DNA of 64,000 nt from Litsea cubeba (taxonomy: Eukaryota > Streptophyta > Magnoliopsida > Laurales > Lauraceae). The translations under genes and the position numbers were made by a program. Below the pieces are notes generated by a model that saw only the letters and a program-made list of their open reading frames with translations, did not search any database and was not told where the DNA came from. The stretch covers positions 64,436,082 through 64,500,081 of the forward strand of contig CM022949.1 of NCBI GenBank assembly GCA_012931725.1. The letters are read 5' to 3'. Positions 43,650-54,618 of this stretch are shown here, in pieces. How positions within the stretch are numbered: position 1 is the stretch's first letter; each line of letters opens with the position of its first letter.

Positions 43650-45028
43650 TGGACAGCGCTTCTATCACTCGTTCTACCGAGGTCAACGAACGTGGGAGTC
43701 CGTTTAGGTCCGACCTTTTGGTAACCGGGGGGCAGAGGCGTGCATCAACATTTTTTTGTGTGGGTGTGCCAGATTTTCTATTTTACTTGGAATTGCAAGT
43801 GGTGATCCGGAGATCGACCTTCGCAAGTAAAACGGAAATCAACTCATATATTTAAGAAAAGAGACATTTTTCTTGGTTTGTCGTGAAAGGCGGTTTTTTG
43901 GCATTTATAGCCGATTTTTGGCGTTTATAGCCGATTTACAATTCTTATCAATAATGAAAGACGAGTTGTGATTTTTGTCTCTTTTGGAAAAATACAAACT
44001 ACAATGAAAAGCAAGAAAAGGACGATCTAACTTCTCAGGAGATTGTGGGGGACTCGTTCAGATTGACGGACGCAAGCCATATGTGGACTTCGCCATCATC
44101 CATGCATATGAGAACAGAGGATGCTCTTGATTTGCTTGGCTTGGCTATAACCTCAGGTTTTTAGAGGACAAAGATCAAAAGGAGGTCCTATGTCCAATAA
44201 AAAACTAAGTAGACGGGCTGAAAAGCCACGTCTAAGCCATTGGAAGCAGAATGAGAAGGCAAAGACCTTGGGGGGGGGGGTTTACCCCCCAAGGGACTTT
44301 TGTCACCTTGTAACGGTGGTCGGTGTAGAACTTCCGCAGAGTTTTCTCTCTTTCTTTCTCTTAGATTTCTGATGCCTTTTTCTGTCTGAATTTTCAGATT
44401 TTTTGCAGTCTGTCGTGCTGTTTTTTCTTCTTGGAGTCATTTTAAGATGATCCATAGGCTCTGTCTTGGAAACCATGATCCCGGGGAGCTTCACCGCCGA
44501 GAGGCCTGATTTGGCTTCCGAGCGTCAAAGTCTTGTCAAATGTTGTCGAAATGACCTGAAATTTGATGTGTAGCCCTTTGTAAGCATTTTGAAGTCGCCC
44601 ATGTGCTCTATCTGATGAGTGATGGACTCGGTAGTTCTCCCTGCCAAGAGGCTTGATTTAGCTGTTCGAGGGTTGATGTAGGGTCAAACGTTGTCGGTTT
44701 GACTTGGAACTTGACGTGGAGCCTTTTAGATGTATTTTGAGATCTTCCATCGACTTTGATCGAAGATTTGGTGTCTCCGATGCTTTCGCCGTCGGGAGCT
44801 CCTTTTCAGCTGTCGGAGAAGTGAAGTTAGGCCAAATGATTTTGAAATGGCCCGAAACTTCTTGTGTACTCCTCTTTTGGCTGTCTTGAAGGATCTTGCA
44901 GTTTTTATTTGATTCTGACAAGATTTGATTTTTGGAAGTAGCATTACCTATTTATGGCAGGCTGCGACTTCATGTAGCTTTCTGGATTTTAAAGAGGCAA
45001 AGTGACATTTTTGGTGTCAACAAATGCC
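43650..45028 (-). repeat. 3' LTR of Gypsy E, lacking about 1.3 kb
   Basis: A 1379-bp LTR that on minus starts TGTTGACACCAAAAATGTC. It matches the Gypsy F LTR in reverse orientation at both ends: the first about 300 bp and the last about 800 bp. The F segment around 55140-56400, which contains the TATA box and GC hairpins, is absent or replaced. It may be a promoterless variant. Confidence 0.85.
44266..44294. repeat. 10-bp GC inverted repeat hairpin in LTR E
   Basis: CCTTGGGGGG (44266-44275) faces CCCCCCAAGG (44285-44294). The same hairpin is conserved in LTR F (56507-56532), although loop and run lengths changed. It may act in RNA as a stable stem. Confidence 0.85.
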
Positions 45029-45043
45029 CCCTCGAGGTACAGC
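45029..45043 (-). promoter_or_regulatory. Polypurine tract of Gypsy E
   Basis: Minus-strand CCTCGAGGGGGCATT directly before the LTR start TGTTGACACC. It fixes the orientation of E and shows that this LTR is its 3' LTR. Confidence 0.8.
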
Positions 45044-45268
45044 GACGAGTTGCTTAACTTTTGTAGTCGATGTGCCTCGAAGAAATTTTTCGAAGGAGAG
45101 GTTGTGACTTGACCAAGAGTCTTTGAGCAGTCTTTCTTTTGGTATTTGTAGCCTTTTGAGCTTCCAGGGGAATTTTATGGTAGTGAAAGGGATCACATAC
45201 CATCTCGAGGCAAAGTTTTGAAGATGACATCAGGGATGTGGATTTGAGTTTTGACCTTGTGACCTAAC
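45044..45268. other. Gypsy E 3' non-coding region, part 1
   Basis: No open frame of note. It ends in CTAAC (45264-45268), the target duplication of the solo LTR. The GACCTTGTGACC word before it resembles the repeat unit found at 47333-47460 on the other side. Confidence 0.7.
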
Positions 45269-47327
45269 TGAAAGAAATCGCGATTCAGATCTGAAACTTC
45301 TCATAAAGAGACTACTATGGCTGATGCAAAGCATGACAGATTTTAAAAAATCTGATTTCTGCACTATGCAGCGGAAATCAGCCATAAAGAATCGCATAGA
45401 AACTCCATTAAATCATGACCAACAAGTGTCTAATTAATAGAGATGATAGAAGACTATTACCTCGAAGATTTGTAGACTTCAAATCTCTGAAAAAATAGAT
45501 CCAAAGGCGCGAACTCATACTTGCAATTTGCAAACAAGTTGCTGGAATTTTCTGCACTAGTATTGCCTTTGATCTTCTCCTCTATCTCACTTCCAAATCT
45601 GATTGGCTAAGATGGTGGGATCTTAATCTAGGAATTAAGAAGTATTTCTCCAAGGGAAAATCTCAGACCTTAAACCTTCTTCAATCAAGAAGAGAAGCAA
45701 CCAAGGGCTGGACATGTGGGGCACTCTTAGGATACTTGCAAAGTGTTTCACAAAGTGTGTTGGACGTGTGCAACCTTTGTAATTCTTCTTGTTATGGTGT
45801 AGGACGTCCAAGGGAAGGCTCTCTCCCTTTTATAGAAACTTAGGAAACCTTTCCTAGAAGTTTATCTTTCCTAATTCTCATGGATGTCCAAGAAAGACTT
45901 ACTTCCTTTAAGAAACACTCCAATTAGAAAAGGAAACTAAAAGGAACTTTCCATACAATTAGTAATACTAGTTGTAGAACACTTACTAATTTTAAGTTCC
46001 TAATCCAAAAAGGAAACTAACTCATAGGAATACTAATCCAAAGAGGAGTCCAACTTTCCAAGTAGAGTCCTACTCAAAGTTGGAAACCTTACCCATGGAA
46101 ATCCTATTATGGACATCCCACATATCAATGCACACCATGGCCCACATACAATTTATCTAGACTTAAATTCATGTATGCCATCAAAGGCCTATTTGAATTT
46201 AAACTCAAAATTATTTTTCCACTAAAATAATTCATCCTTATGTTATCTAAACATTTTAGGAAACCATGCCAATCTTGGTAAGTGACTAGAGAAGGGACCA
46301 AAAGACATATTTGCCATTGGCTCCCAAAATGACCAAAATGTCCATGCTAAACCCATAGCAACATAAAGACCATTTTAACCTTAACTCATTCCACTAAAGA
46401 GTTATGGTTGAACTCCAAGGACAAATATATATATATAATAAGCTCGTCATAACATGACGGTTGTCTTCGACCTACTAAGTGTAATGACCTGAATGCCCCT
46501 CTATGTAACATCCATAATCGAGTCAGGTTATCAATTGTACTATCAACCTTCCCGATTACATCTAAACCTTAGAACTTCATATCCTTAAACATAATCATCA
46601 TTCGAATATCATTCTCTTGATCCAGGGAGCGACCCACAAGTTCAATATCCATATGGAACATCCATATACTAAGATCTTAGATTTTGATGATTAATCGGAT
46701 AATTCTAAGGGGACGATTATTCCATCATCAGATGGCATAGATTCTATATTGCATCTGCACGTCCCAACTGATCAAGTCCGAGTACCCAAAACACAGAGCT
46801 GTTGACCCATGAATAGAATCTCACCCATAGTGAATTAAAGCACAAGAACTTGACTTCGTCAGTTCATCCACAAATGCTCAAGATTAAGAGCACCGGTTAC
46901 TTAGTAGCATGAGGTGACTTGATCTCTTTTCTGTGATAGTACTATTTTAGAGATCACACCTACAACGGTCCTGTTCAATGCATGACACATGCACTAATGA
47001 GATAGATCCGGGAAAGGCCTCCCATGACTTAGGTATGTCACCCTATATAGGAGAGTATCTCATTATAACTTCTACTAAGATGAAGTGCCCAGCTCCATCT
47101 TTCAGTTATGAACAAATATGATGTTTCCAGTTGTCCATGAATTAGACCTATCTGTGTGTAGACACTACACACCTAATTCATTTACTAGAAACAATGGGCC
47201 TTACGCAACCATACATATATACATGTTTAAGCATAAAAGAGTCTTTCAATTAAATAACCAGTAAATATCCAGTAACAAAAGATGAGAATGCAACTAGTGG
47301 GCTTTAGGGCATACACCAATCCCAACA
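45269..47327 (-). mobile_element. Solo LTR, Copia-like
   Basis: A 2059-bp block. On minus it starts TGTTGGGATTGGTGTATG and ends TTTCTTTCA. It is flanked by CTAAC on both sides (45264-45268, 47328-47332). There is no coding sequence. A TATA box (TATAAAA, minus, 45828-45834) is followed by the CCCTTGGACGTCC word shared with the LTR at 17432. It lies between the 3' LTR of E and the antisense gene. Confidence 0.88.
45828..45834 (-). promoter_or_regulatory. TATA box of Copia-like solo LTR
   Basis: Minus-strand TATAAAA within TCTATAAAAGGGAGAG. It could drive read-out towards the 3' LTR of E. Confidence 0.55.
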
Positions 47328-47332
47328 CTAAC

Positions 47333-47460
47333 AAGCTGTATGTGGCAGGTTAGGGGGTCGGGTTTGGTTTTGACCGTGTGACCCAACAAGCTGTATGTGG
47401 CAAGTTAGGGGACCAGGATTTGGTTTGGATTTTTGTGGAATGTCAATTTCAAGATTTTGG
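47333..47460. repeat. 55-bp tandem duplication
   Basis: The AAGCTGTATGTGGCA unit starts at 47333 and 47388. A third partial copy lies to the left of the solo LTR (about 45250-45268), showing that the repeat is older than that insertion. Confidence 0.8.
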
Positions 47461-47729
47461 CTCAATTTGGTATATAAGGCTGGATGGTTTGATTTTTGGA
47501 AGCTCATGGGGCTTGGAATACTTTTTTTTTTGTATGGTCCAATCAACTCAAAAGAGGCATGGAACCATTTTTGTATGCTCTTGTAAGAGGGATTTCTCTT
47601 TGACTAAAAGGCCAAATTTTTTTTTTAGTGCCTAGGTGGTCAAACCTGGCTTATATGGGCTAATCCATGGGACCTTAAGCTTTTGAAATGGCTTAGATCT
47701 CATATGGTGTCATTTTTGTAAAGAATATC

Positions 47730-47970
47730 TAAAAATATCTCCTTTGGATAGAGAATATCTAAGAAAATCTTTACTTGGAGAGAATCTCTCATGTTCCCTT
47801 TATTTTGGGAGAGAATATCTCAAGATATTTTTCTTTGGGAGAGAATATCTCAAATCTCCTATCTTTTGGGAAAAAAGATCTCTCGTTGATTTCTTTTTGG
47901 GAGAGAATCCCTCAAGATATCTTTCTTTTAGGAAAGAATCTTTCTAATTTCTTTCTTTTGGTAAGGTTAC
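47730..47970. repeat. Tandem 30-bp repeats upstream of antisense gene
   Basis: Seven or eight degenerate units of about 30 bp built on GGGAGAGAATATCTCAAGAT and T-rich spacers. The core GAGAATATCTC is almost self-complementary. The array ends about 55 bp before the TATA box at 48023 and could be a promoter element of the antisense gene. 47461-47729 holds nothing I can name. Confidence 0.75.
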
Positions 47971-48022
47971 TAATTAGTAACACTTACCTCTTTCTTCTTT
48001 CCTTCTTTAGTTTGCTCTCTTC

Positions 48023-48029
48023 TATAAAA
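48023..48029 (+). promoter_or_regulatory. TATA box of antisense gene in Gypsy E
   Basis: TATAAAA within TTCTATAAAAGTAGG, 123 bp upstream of the inferred ATG at 48152. It is on the strand opposite to the pol of E. Confidence 0.65.
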
Positions 48030-48151
48030 GTAGGGAGGAGGTTGGATCTCTTGCTCTTATTACTTTCTTTTGCAACAATTCCAAGAGGGCTTCAAGACCG
48101 AGAGTTCTTCTTCTTCAAGATCTTCAAGACTTTTCTTCTTCTTCTCCATCA

Positions 48152-49668
48152 ATGGCTTCAAGTAAGTTCCCTTTTTCAAGAAAACTCCATTGTAGGAAAT
48201 AGGATGATAGAAAGTTCTTTCCTTTTTTTTTGTTTCTTTCTTTTCTTTTCTTTGTTTTTTTTTTCTTTTTTTCACATGTTCTCTTCTCTTTTTTTTTACA
48301 CGTTTTTTTCCTTGTTTTTTTTATGCTTTCTTTTTTTTTGCATGTTTTTTATTTTTTTTTAGCAGAGGATGAAGACTTGGTGACGCCTGAGGTTCCCGCC
48401 GATGAGGCGGTGATGGATCCTGTTGCGGCACCAGAAGAAGAACTGAGGGACTCTGGAGTGAATCTAGAATATCCAATTGGTATGACTTCTTTGTTTTCTT
48501 TTTTTTTGTCTGTGACTTGGTTTGCTAACATTTTTCGTGTCAGCTGACTTGCCGCAGGATTCCGATGACTTTGAACCATCGATGGATGCAAATGTTGACG
48601 ATGCTTTCGATGAGTTCATGGAGGAAGAGAGTGTTCCACCAGTCGTCGAAGAAGGTATTTTGTAGTAATAACCCTGATAATGATTTTTTTTAATAGGATC
48701 ATATTCATACCTTTTTTTGTCTCTTTGGCATGTTTTGAAGTGACAGAGGAGAGTCCATCACTTTCTTTGGAACTAGAGCAAGAGATGTCAGAGGTTGATC
48801 CGGAGGTAGAGACTCCTAGGACCAGTTCTGACACTGTTAAAGAGATACCTCGTGCTGAGATTCCTTCCGAGCAGCTCCAACTGGAAAGAGTTCTTTTGTT
48901 ACTCTTCCAACGGGTGATGACATGAGCAGCCGACCGACGGAGCGGGGTGAATCTTCAGCTGGGCCATCTCTTCTTTTTATGAAGAAAGTGGTGGCGCGGG
49001 TTCCGAGCTCTTGGAATGAGACTCTCCTTTCTGGGCACTTGGATGCCGGATTTGGCATGATCCAGCATGTGCAGGAGATTCTCAGTGATGCCGAAGAGGC
49101 TGGTCTGGATGTCACAGGTGCCAGGGCGATCGTTGATAGGATCATTGCACTGGGTGACAAGTGGTTTGAGACCATGGGTTTTGTTGACGACCAGTTCTTC
49201 AAGGAGATGTTCCTGGACCCTGCCGATAAGGCTAAGTCTGACCTAAATGAGGCTACACAAAGCAGGAAGGAGATAGTCCGAGAGAAGAACTTAGAAGAGC
49301 TAGCCATCACTAGGCTGACACATGAACTTAATATCCTTGATAGGGAGGTCAATGAGGCCAGGAAACATCTTGAGCATTTAAAGGCACAAGTCGCTGCCAA
49401 GTGGGTTGCTATAACAGAGGCTCGCGACAGGGAGAGTGCTCTGATTCGTCGGGTTGCAGATGCTGATCGAGTCCTTGAAAGGAAGTTTCAAGAGGACAAA
49501 CAATGGAAAACTGCTCGGGATAAGCTTCCCGGTGTGAAAGAAGGGTTACAGCCCACCCCAGCATCTCATGGCAAGTTCCTGAAGAAGCGTACCCTAGAAA
49601 CCCTGACGGTTGAGGCCAAAAGTTTGCTTGAGGAGCTGAAATCTTGGCTGGAGACCATTTTTGGCTGA
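48152..49668 (+). CDS. Antisense spliced gene of Gypsy E (acidic, coiled-coil protein)
   Basis: I do not recognise the protein family. The last exon is open from 48889 to the TGA at 49666. Upstream, phases agree with this model: exon 1 48152-48161 (ATG GCT TCA A, then GTAAGT), exon 2 48363-48479, exon 3 48544-48654, exon 4 48741-48805, exon 5 48889-49668. All introns are GT-AG. The first three are very T-rich and phase 1. The last (83 nt) is less certain; the alternative is a 1-nt frameshift, or a start at 48922. The model gives 360 residues: an acidic Glu/Asp-rich N-terminal third, then a basic-acidic helical part with a coiled coil over the EEL...RLTHEL...AKWVAITEARDRE stretch. Exon 2 has two adjacent acceptor AGs (48361-48362 and 48364-48365), both keeping the frame. 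Extra antisense genes between pol and 3' LTR are known in Tat-lineage elements. Expression is inferred, not shown. Confidence 0.7.
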
Positions 49669-49811
49669 GCTCCTAATTTTGTTAACAGAAACTATCCTTC
49701 TTCTTTTTTTTTTGGTACCACATGTATTTTTTGGTACTCTTTTTTTTTTGTAGTGTTTGTGAACACTTTCTTTTTTTTGGTACCGCATGTATTTTTTTGG
49801 TACTCTTTTTT

Positions 49812-50000
49812 TTTTCCCTACGTTCACTTAAATTCTTTTGTGATGAAAGCAATTGCTAAATGGGATTTTTTTTTTGTTTTTCCTACGCTCAATTAAACCT
49901 TTTTGTGATGAAAGCAATTGCTAAATGGGATGCTTTTTTTTTGTTTTCCATACGCCCACTTAAATCTTTTTGTGATGAAAGCAATTGCTAAATGGGATTT
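49812..50000. repeat. Three tandem copies of a 65-67 bp unit
   Basis: TGTGATGAAAGCAATTGCTA starts at 49839, 49904 and 49971, each followed by AATGGGA and a T run. Before it (49690-49810) is a short duplication of GGTACC(A/G)CATGTATTTTTTGG. This lies in the convergent gap between the antisense gene and pol. Confidence 0.9.
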
Positions 50001-50069
50001 CATCAAAAGCTTGTCATTTTGTGAAAATCTTTTATCAAATGATTGTTTTGGCATGGAAAACAGACTTTG

Positions 50070-50300
50070 TTTGTGGCATGGAAGCCGGTTTTGTGGCATT
50101 TATAGCCTGTTTTGGTGGCATCTATAGCCGATTTTGGTGGCATTGATAGCCGAGTTTTTTTTTTTGAAAACCAAGTTTTAATTTGTGGCATTGATAGCCG
50201 GTTTTGTTTTGTGGCATTGATAGCCGGTTTGTGGCATTTATAGCCAGTTTTGGTGGCATCTATAGCCGGTTTTGGTGGCGTTTATAGCCGATTTGTTTTT
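50070..50300. repeat. GGCATTTATAGCCG minisatellite
   Basis: About nine degenerate copies of GTGGCATTTATAGCCGGTTTT, period 20-25 bp. The same word, reversed, is repeated in the LTRs of E (about 43898-43935) and F (about 56865-56965), so the motif has spread between LTR and internal region of this family. Confidence 0.88.
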
Positions 50301-50304
50301 CAAA

Positions 50305-50845
50305 AATGCAAGTATCGACTAAAAGTCGCCTCCCTGCTGAATGGTCTTGCAAGTATCGATGGAATGTCACATCCTTGCTCATTCGGTTGCGAGTATCGAT
50401 GGAATGTCGCATCCCCGCGAATTTGGGTGCAAGTATCGATGGAATGTCGCATCCTTGCTTTTCGAAAATTTTGGTTTTGCGGGTACTGACTTGATGTCGT
50501 TTCCCCATGATTTTTGAAATTTGTGGTTTTCTCGAACCTTTGGGTTATGGATATCAACTGAAATGTTGCGTCTCCATAGTTTTTAGGTTTTTTCAAACCT
50601 TTAAAATTTGGGTTGTGGATATCAACTGAAATGTTGCATCTCCACGGTTTATTGGTTTTTTCGAACTTTTGAAATTTGGGTTATGGATATCAACTGAAAT
50701 GTTGCATTTCCACGGTTTTGGATTTTGCAAGTATCGACGAAATGTTGCTTCCCTGCGATTTTGGAAGTGTCGAACGTGGTTCGCATGCTTCCGATTTGTG
50801 GGAGTATCGACTAAGCGTCGCTTCCCCGCGGTTTTTGAAAAACCA
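50305..50845. repeat. Degenerate tandem repeats (GTATCGATGGAATGTCGC type)
   Basis: About ten units of 50-65 bp centred on AAGTATCGATGGAATGTCGCATCC. They decay into GATATCAACTGAAATGTTGC and back. TATCGA is near palindromic. No coding role is seen. Confidence 0.85.
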
Positions 50846-51132
50846 TTTTTTTTAAAGACACGAGGGTCATAAGTTTTGACTTAAAACCATTTAGGCGGTA
50901 AAAGGTAGGGTGGACTAGGGTGGAGATCCTTGAATCCGGATTTTGTTTCAAACCATGAATTTTGGGTTCAAGGGTTGAAAATTTTGGTCAAGTTAGGGAA
51001 AGGTTCCTAAACTTGGATTTTTTTTTTAACAATGAAACGATGAAAGTGAGTATTGTTTAAATTTCTAGAAATTTCAACATTTGATATAAAAATTCTAAAA
51101 AGAGTGGGTTTAGCGAGCGTGTACCTGAAAAC
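50846..51132. other. Gypsy E non-coding spacer
   Basis: No open frame of note. It joins the minisatellites to the integrase end of pol. Confidence 0.6.
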
Positions 51133-52480
51133 CGATTTTGGCCGTACAGGCATTGCTCTTACCTAGTTGGGTAAGTCTTCAAGGGTAGTACCGCTTTAAG
51201 AACTTGCCGTTGATGGGCAGCATACATCTGTCACCTTCCATGTTTAGGAGTGCGTATGCGCCGTTGGAGAAAACCTTGTCGATGACGTAGGGTCCCTCCC
51301 ATTTTGGCTCAAATTTGCCTTTGGACTTGTGAGCAAAGACCATTGGTCTTTTTACCGTAAGAACCAAGTCACCCTTTTTGTAGGCGCATTGTCTGACCTT
51401 TTTGTCGAAAGATCCTGCCATGTGTGCTTGGTAAAGTTCAATGCTTTGTCGAGCTTCGAGCCATCTCTCATCGAGATTGTCCAGCTCATGGAGTCGCAAT
51501 TTGACATTGTTTTCTTGAGTCATGTCATTTTGCAAAGATACCCTCAAGGAAGGAATTTGTACTTCCAAGGGCACGACAGCTTCGCATCCATAGACCAAGG
51601 AGAATCGTGTGCTATGGGTTGGTCCTCGAACAGTGGTTCGATAGGCCCACAAATCTTCAGACATTTTGTCGCTCCAGTCTCTTTTGTGACTAGAGACCAT
51701 CTTCTTGAGGATTTTGCAGAGTGTCTTGTTGAAAGCTTCTGCTAATCCGTTTGCTGCCGGATTGTATGGAGTCGAAGGACAGCTTTGGATTTTGTATTTG
51801 TCGCAGAACCTGTAGAATCGATGATCCCAGAATTATGGTCCGTTATCATGGACGAATCTTTTAGGTATGCCGAAACGACAAATGATGTTGGTGCGCAGGA
51901 ACTGAAGGACTGATGAGGTCTTCATTTCGTTGAACGCAAATGCTTCTGACCACTTAGAGAAATAATCCGTAGCGGCGAAGATGAAGCGATGACCTTTGCT
52001 CGAAGGGGAAGAAATAGGACCTATGATGTTCGTACCCCAGGCTTCAAAAGGCCATGAAATTGCTGTAGGATGTAGCCATTCTGGAGGCATGTGAATGTAA
52101 TCTCGATGAACTTGGCATTGTTGGCAGCGCTTAGCAAATTGCATTGCGTCGGCTACCATGGTAGGCCAGTAATAACCTAACCTTTTTATCTGATCATAGA
52201 GCTTGGGAATAGCCTGATGAGCTCCGCAAAGACCAGCATGAACTTCTTTGAGTGTTTCTTCAGCCTCTTGTTGTGAAAAGCGGCGTAGAAGTACTCCGTT
52301 GAAGGATTTCCTGTAAAGGATTTTTGAAAGAATACCCAAATGAAAGCTTGGGGTTCGCCTTTGGATGCTTACCCGTTCTTTTGGATCTTCAGGTAGGATT
52401 CCGAACATAGTGTAATCAATGAACGGATCCCTCCAGTCGCCGATTGAAGGTTGAAGGATTGAAACCCGACTTCCAACCAC
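51133..52480 (-). pseudogene. Gypsy E integrase
   Basis: Zinc site: H-x-x-x-H within VHAGLCGAHQAI and CQQCQVH. Core: WGTNIIGPI where the first catalytic Asp should be (relatives have G-M-D-x-I-G; here Asn, so the site is lost), FVHDNGP (second Asp) and a LAEAFNKTLCKIL segment (Glu). A stop follows HDNGP at about 51833-51835. The C-terminal part is open for 173 codons (51700-51179) with WAYRTT, FSLVYGCEAVVP, KKGDLVL and KWEGPYVI. There is no chromodomain, as expected for this lineage. Confidence 0.9.
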
Positions 52481-53600
52481 TTGGTGTCATTCAGCAACTG
52501 CTTGATGTGTGTTAAGAGGAGGAAGGATTCTTCTTTCGCACACTGTGATTTGCAGGTTTTCCCCTTCCTGGATTGCCATAGATGCGGCAAGTCCAGCCAG
52601 GGCATCTGCACGTATGTTTTCACCTCTACGAATGTGGGTGATGTGACAGATGTCAAACTTTTACAGAAGCGATTGTGCCTTTTTGTAGTAAGGCAGCAGA
52701 TCAGGCTTCCTGACTTCAAATTTCTGATTCATTTGGTTGACAATCAGTTGAGAGTATCCAAAGACTTCCAGCATGGTGATACCGGATTCGATGGCGAGTT
52801 CCAATCCTAGGATCAGAGTTTGATATTTAGTTGCATTGTTTGTGCATGGTTCCAGTAGCGAGAGCGTGTGGAATCATGTATTTGTCGGGGCTAACAAAGA
52901 GGATGCCAACTCCCGAGATCTGCTATCTTTTTTCATTTGTCCTACTTGCACCGTCAAAGTACATGTCCCAGGAGGCACTTTGTGAGAAAGTCTCCACATT
53001 GTAGACTGGTTCGTCTGGGAGATCATCTCTGAGTGGAGAATCTTTAGGCAATGGATGCTCTGCGAGAAAGTCCGCTAGAGCTTGCCCTTTGATCGCCTTT
53101 TGTGGTACATACCTCATATCAAATTGTGACAGAAGGATGGACCATTTCGCCAGTCGGGCATTGAGAGAACCTGTTTTTGTGACAAGGACCTTCAAGAGGT
53201 TGATCCTCGAGACCAGGTAGACTGTGTTGGAAAGCAAGTAGTGACGTAGCTTTTGTACGGCGAACATCACTGTAAGGCATTCTTTTTCGACTGGAGAGTA
53301 GCGATGCTCTGCACCTACTAGCATGCGGCTGAGGTAGTATAGAGCAGCTTCTTTTCTTTCATCATTTTCTTGTGCAAGCAGAGCACCCAGAGAGTGATCA
53401 AGGGCTCTTATGCACAAGATGAATGGTTTTCCAGTGGTAGGAGCAGTTAACACTGGAGGTTTGGTCAGGTATGACTTGATATCTTGGAATGCAACTTCAC
53501 AGTCAGCATCCCAGACAAAGTTTACATCTTTTTTCATCAACCGGGAGAATGGACGGCATTTCCCCGAAAGATTGGAGATGAACGGTCTGATGTAGGCCAA
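52481..53600 (-). pseudogene. Gypsy E RNase H and second RNase H-like domain
   Basis: The open frame 53849-52923 ends with the first RNase H (LILCIRALDHSLGALLAQ-like start, YYLSRMLVGAE, EKECLTVMFAVQKLRHYL, KGQALADFLAEHP), then MYFDGASR, the first Asp of a second RNase H. After a stop the second domain can be followed: a LILGLELA segment, VFGYSQLIVNQ where the family has FGDSQL (Asp lost), and a RADALAGLAA segment. Two RNase H domains are typical of Tat-lineage elements. Confidence 0.85.
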
Positions 53601-54618
53601 TCTCCCTTGAAGCCCTTTGAGTTCTCTCAAGGTTCTTGGAGAGGGCATTTCTAGAATGGCTTTGACTTTTATGGGGTCAAGCTCTATTCCAGCTTTCCGA
53701 ACTAAGAATCCGAGGAACTTACCCGACGAGACGCCAAAGAAGCATTCGGAGTTTGTGTTTGCGAAGTCGGATGAAGACTTCTCGAAGGTTTTCGAGATGA
53801 TCTTCTTTTCTTTTACTTTTAACGGCGAGGTCATCAACGTAACATTCAACCGTCTTGTGTTGCAAATCTTGGAATATTTTCATCATAGCCCTCTGATATG
53901 TGGCACCAGCATTTTTCAGACCAAATGGCATGATAGTGTAGCAATACACGCCAAATGGGGTCTAAAAGGATGTATGTTTTTCATCTTTAGGATGCATCTT
54001 TATCTGATTGTAGCTAGAGAAACCATCCATGAATGTCATTCTCTCGAATCCACAGGTATTGTCAATCGTTACCTCTGGTATGGGGAGCGGAAATTCATCT
54101 TTACGGCATGCGCCATTTAGGTCTCTATAGTCAATACAGGCCCTGATCTGCCCGTTCTTCTTTGTCACGGGGACAATGTTGGCCAACCATTCAGGATGTT
54201 GTTCCTCACGGATGAAGCCGACGCTTTTGAGTTTTTGAACTTCTTGTTCAATTTTATCCATCACATCTGGACGGAAACTTCTTTGGCCCTGTTTGACAGG
54301 CATGATGTCTTCTTGAAGATTTTGTTTGTGGACTGCTATTTTGGGGCCTAAGCCAGGCATTTCAGCGTAAGACCATGCAAAGCAATCAACGAACTCACAA
54401 AGAAAGGCGATATACTCAGGTAGCTCATTATCCTTTATATTCTTGCTTATTAATACAGGACGATGGTTATCAGGTGTTCCTAAGTCTATCTTTTGAACAG
54501 AATCTTCTGTTGGAAGGTTCGAAGGTGGTTCCTCCATAATATTTTCAGAGGCTTCCAGCTCAACAAAACCTTCTGGGGTTTCAAGGGCATTTCTGACCAA
54601 GGTTTTGTTCCTTTCCAC
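53601..54618 (-). pseudogene. Gypsy E reverse transcriptase
   Basis: The frame 54618-53962 carries FAWSYAEMPGLGPKIAVH, RSFRPDVMDKIEQEV, GFIREEQHPEWLANIVPV, KKNGQIRACIDYRDLN and FMDGFSSYNQIKMHPKD. After a stop the same frame gives MPFGLKNAGATYQRAM and CYVDDLAVKSK (catalytic YVDD at 53841-53830). A frameshift near 53790 leads into GKFLGFLVRKAGIELDP. Most catalytic residues are present but the frame is broken twice. Confidence 0.92.

Noticed and set aside
47775..48362. Phe/Leu/Ser-rich 195-codon plus-strand frame
   Set aside because: It arises from poly(T) tracts of the promoter repeats and intron 1. It has membrane-like composition only because of T-rich codons.
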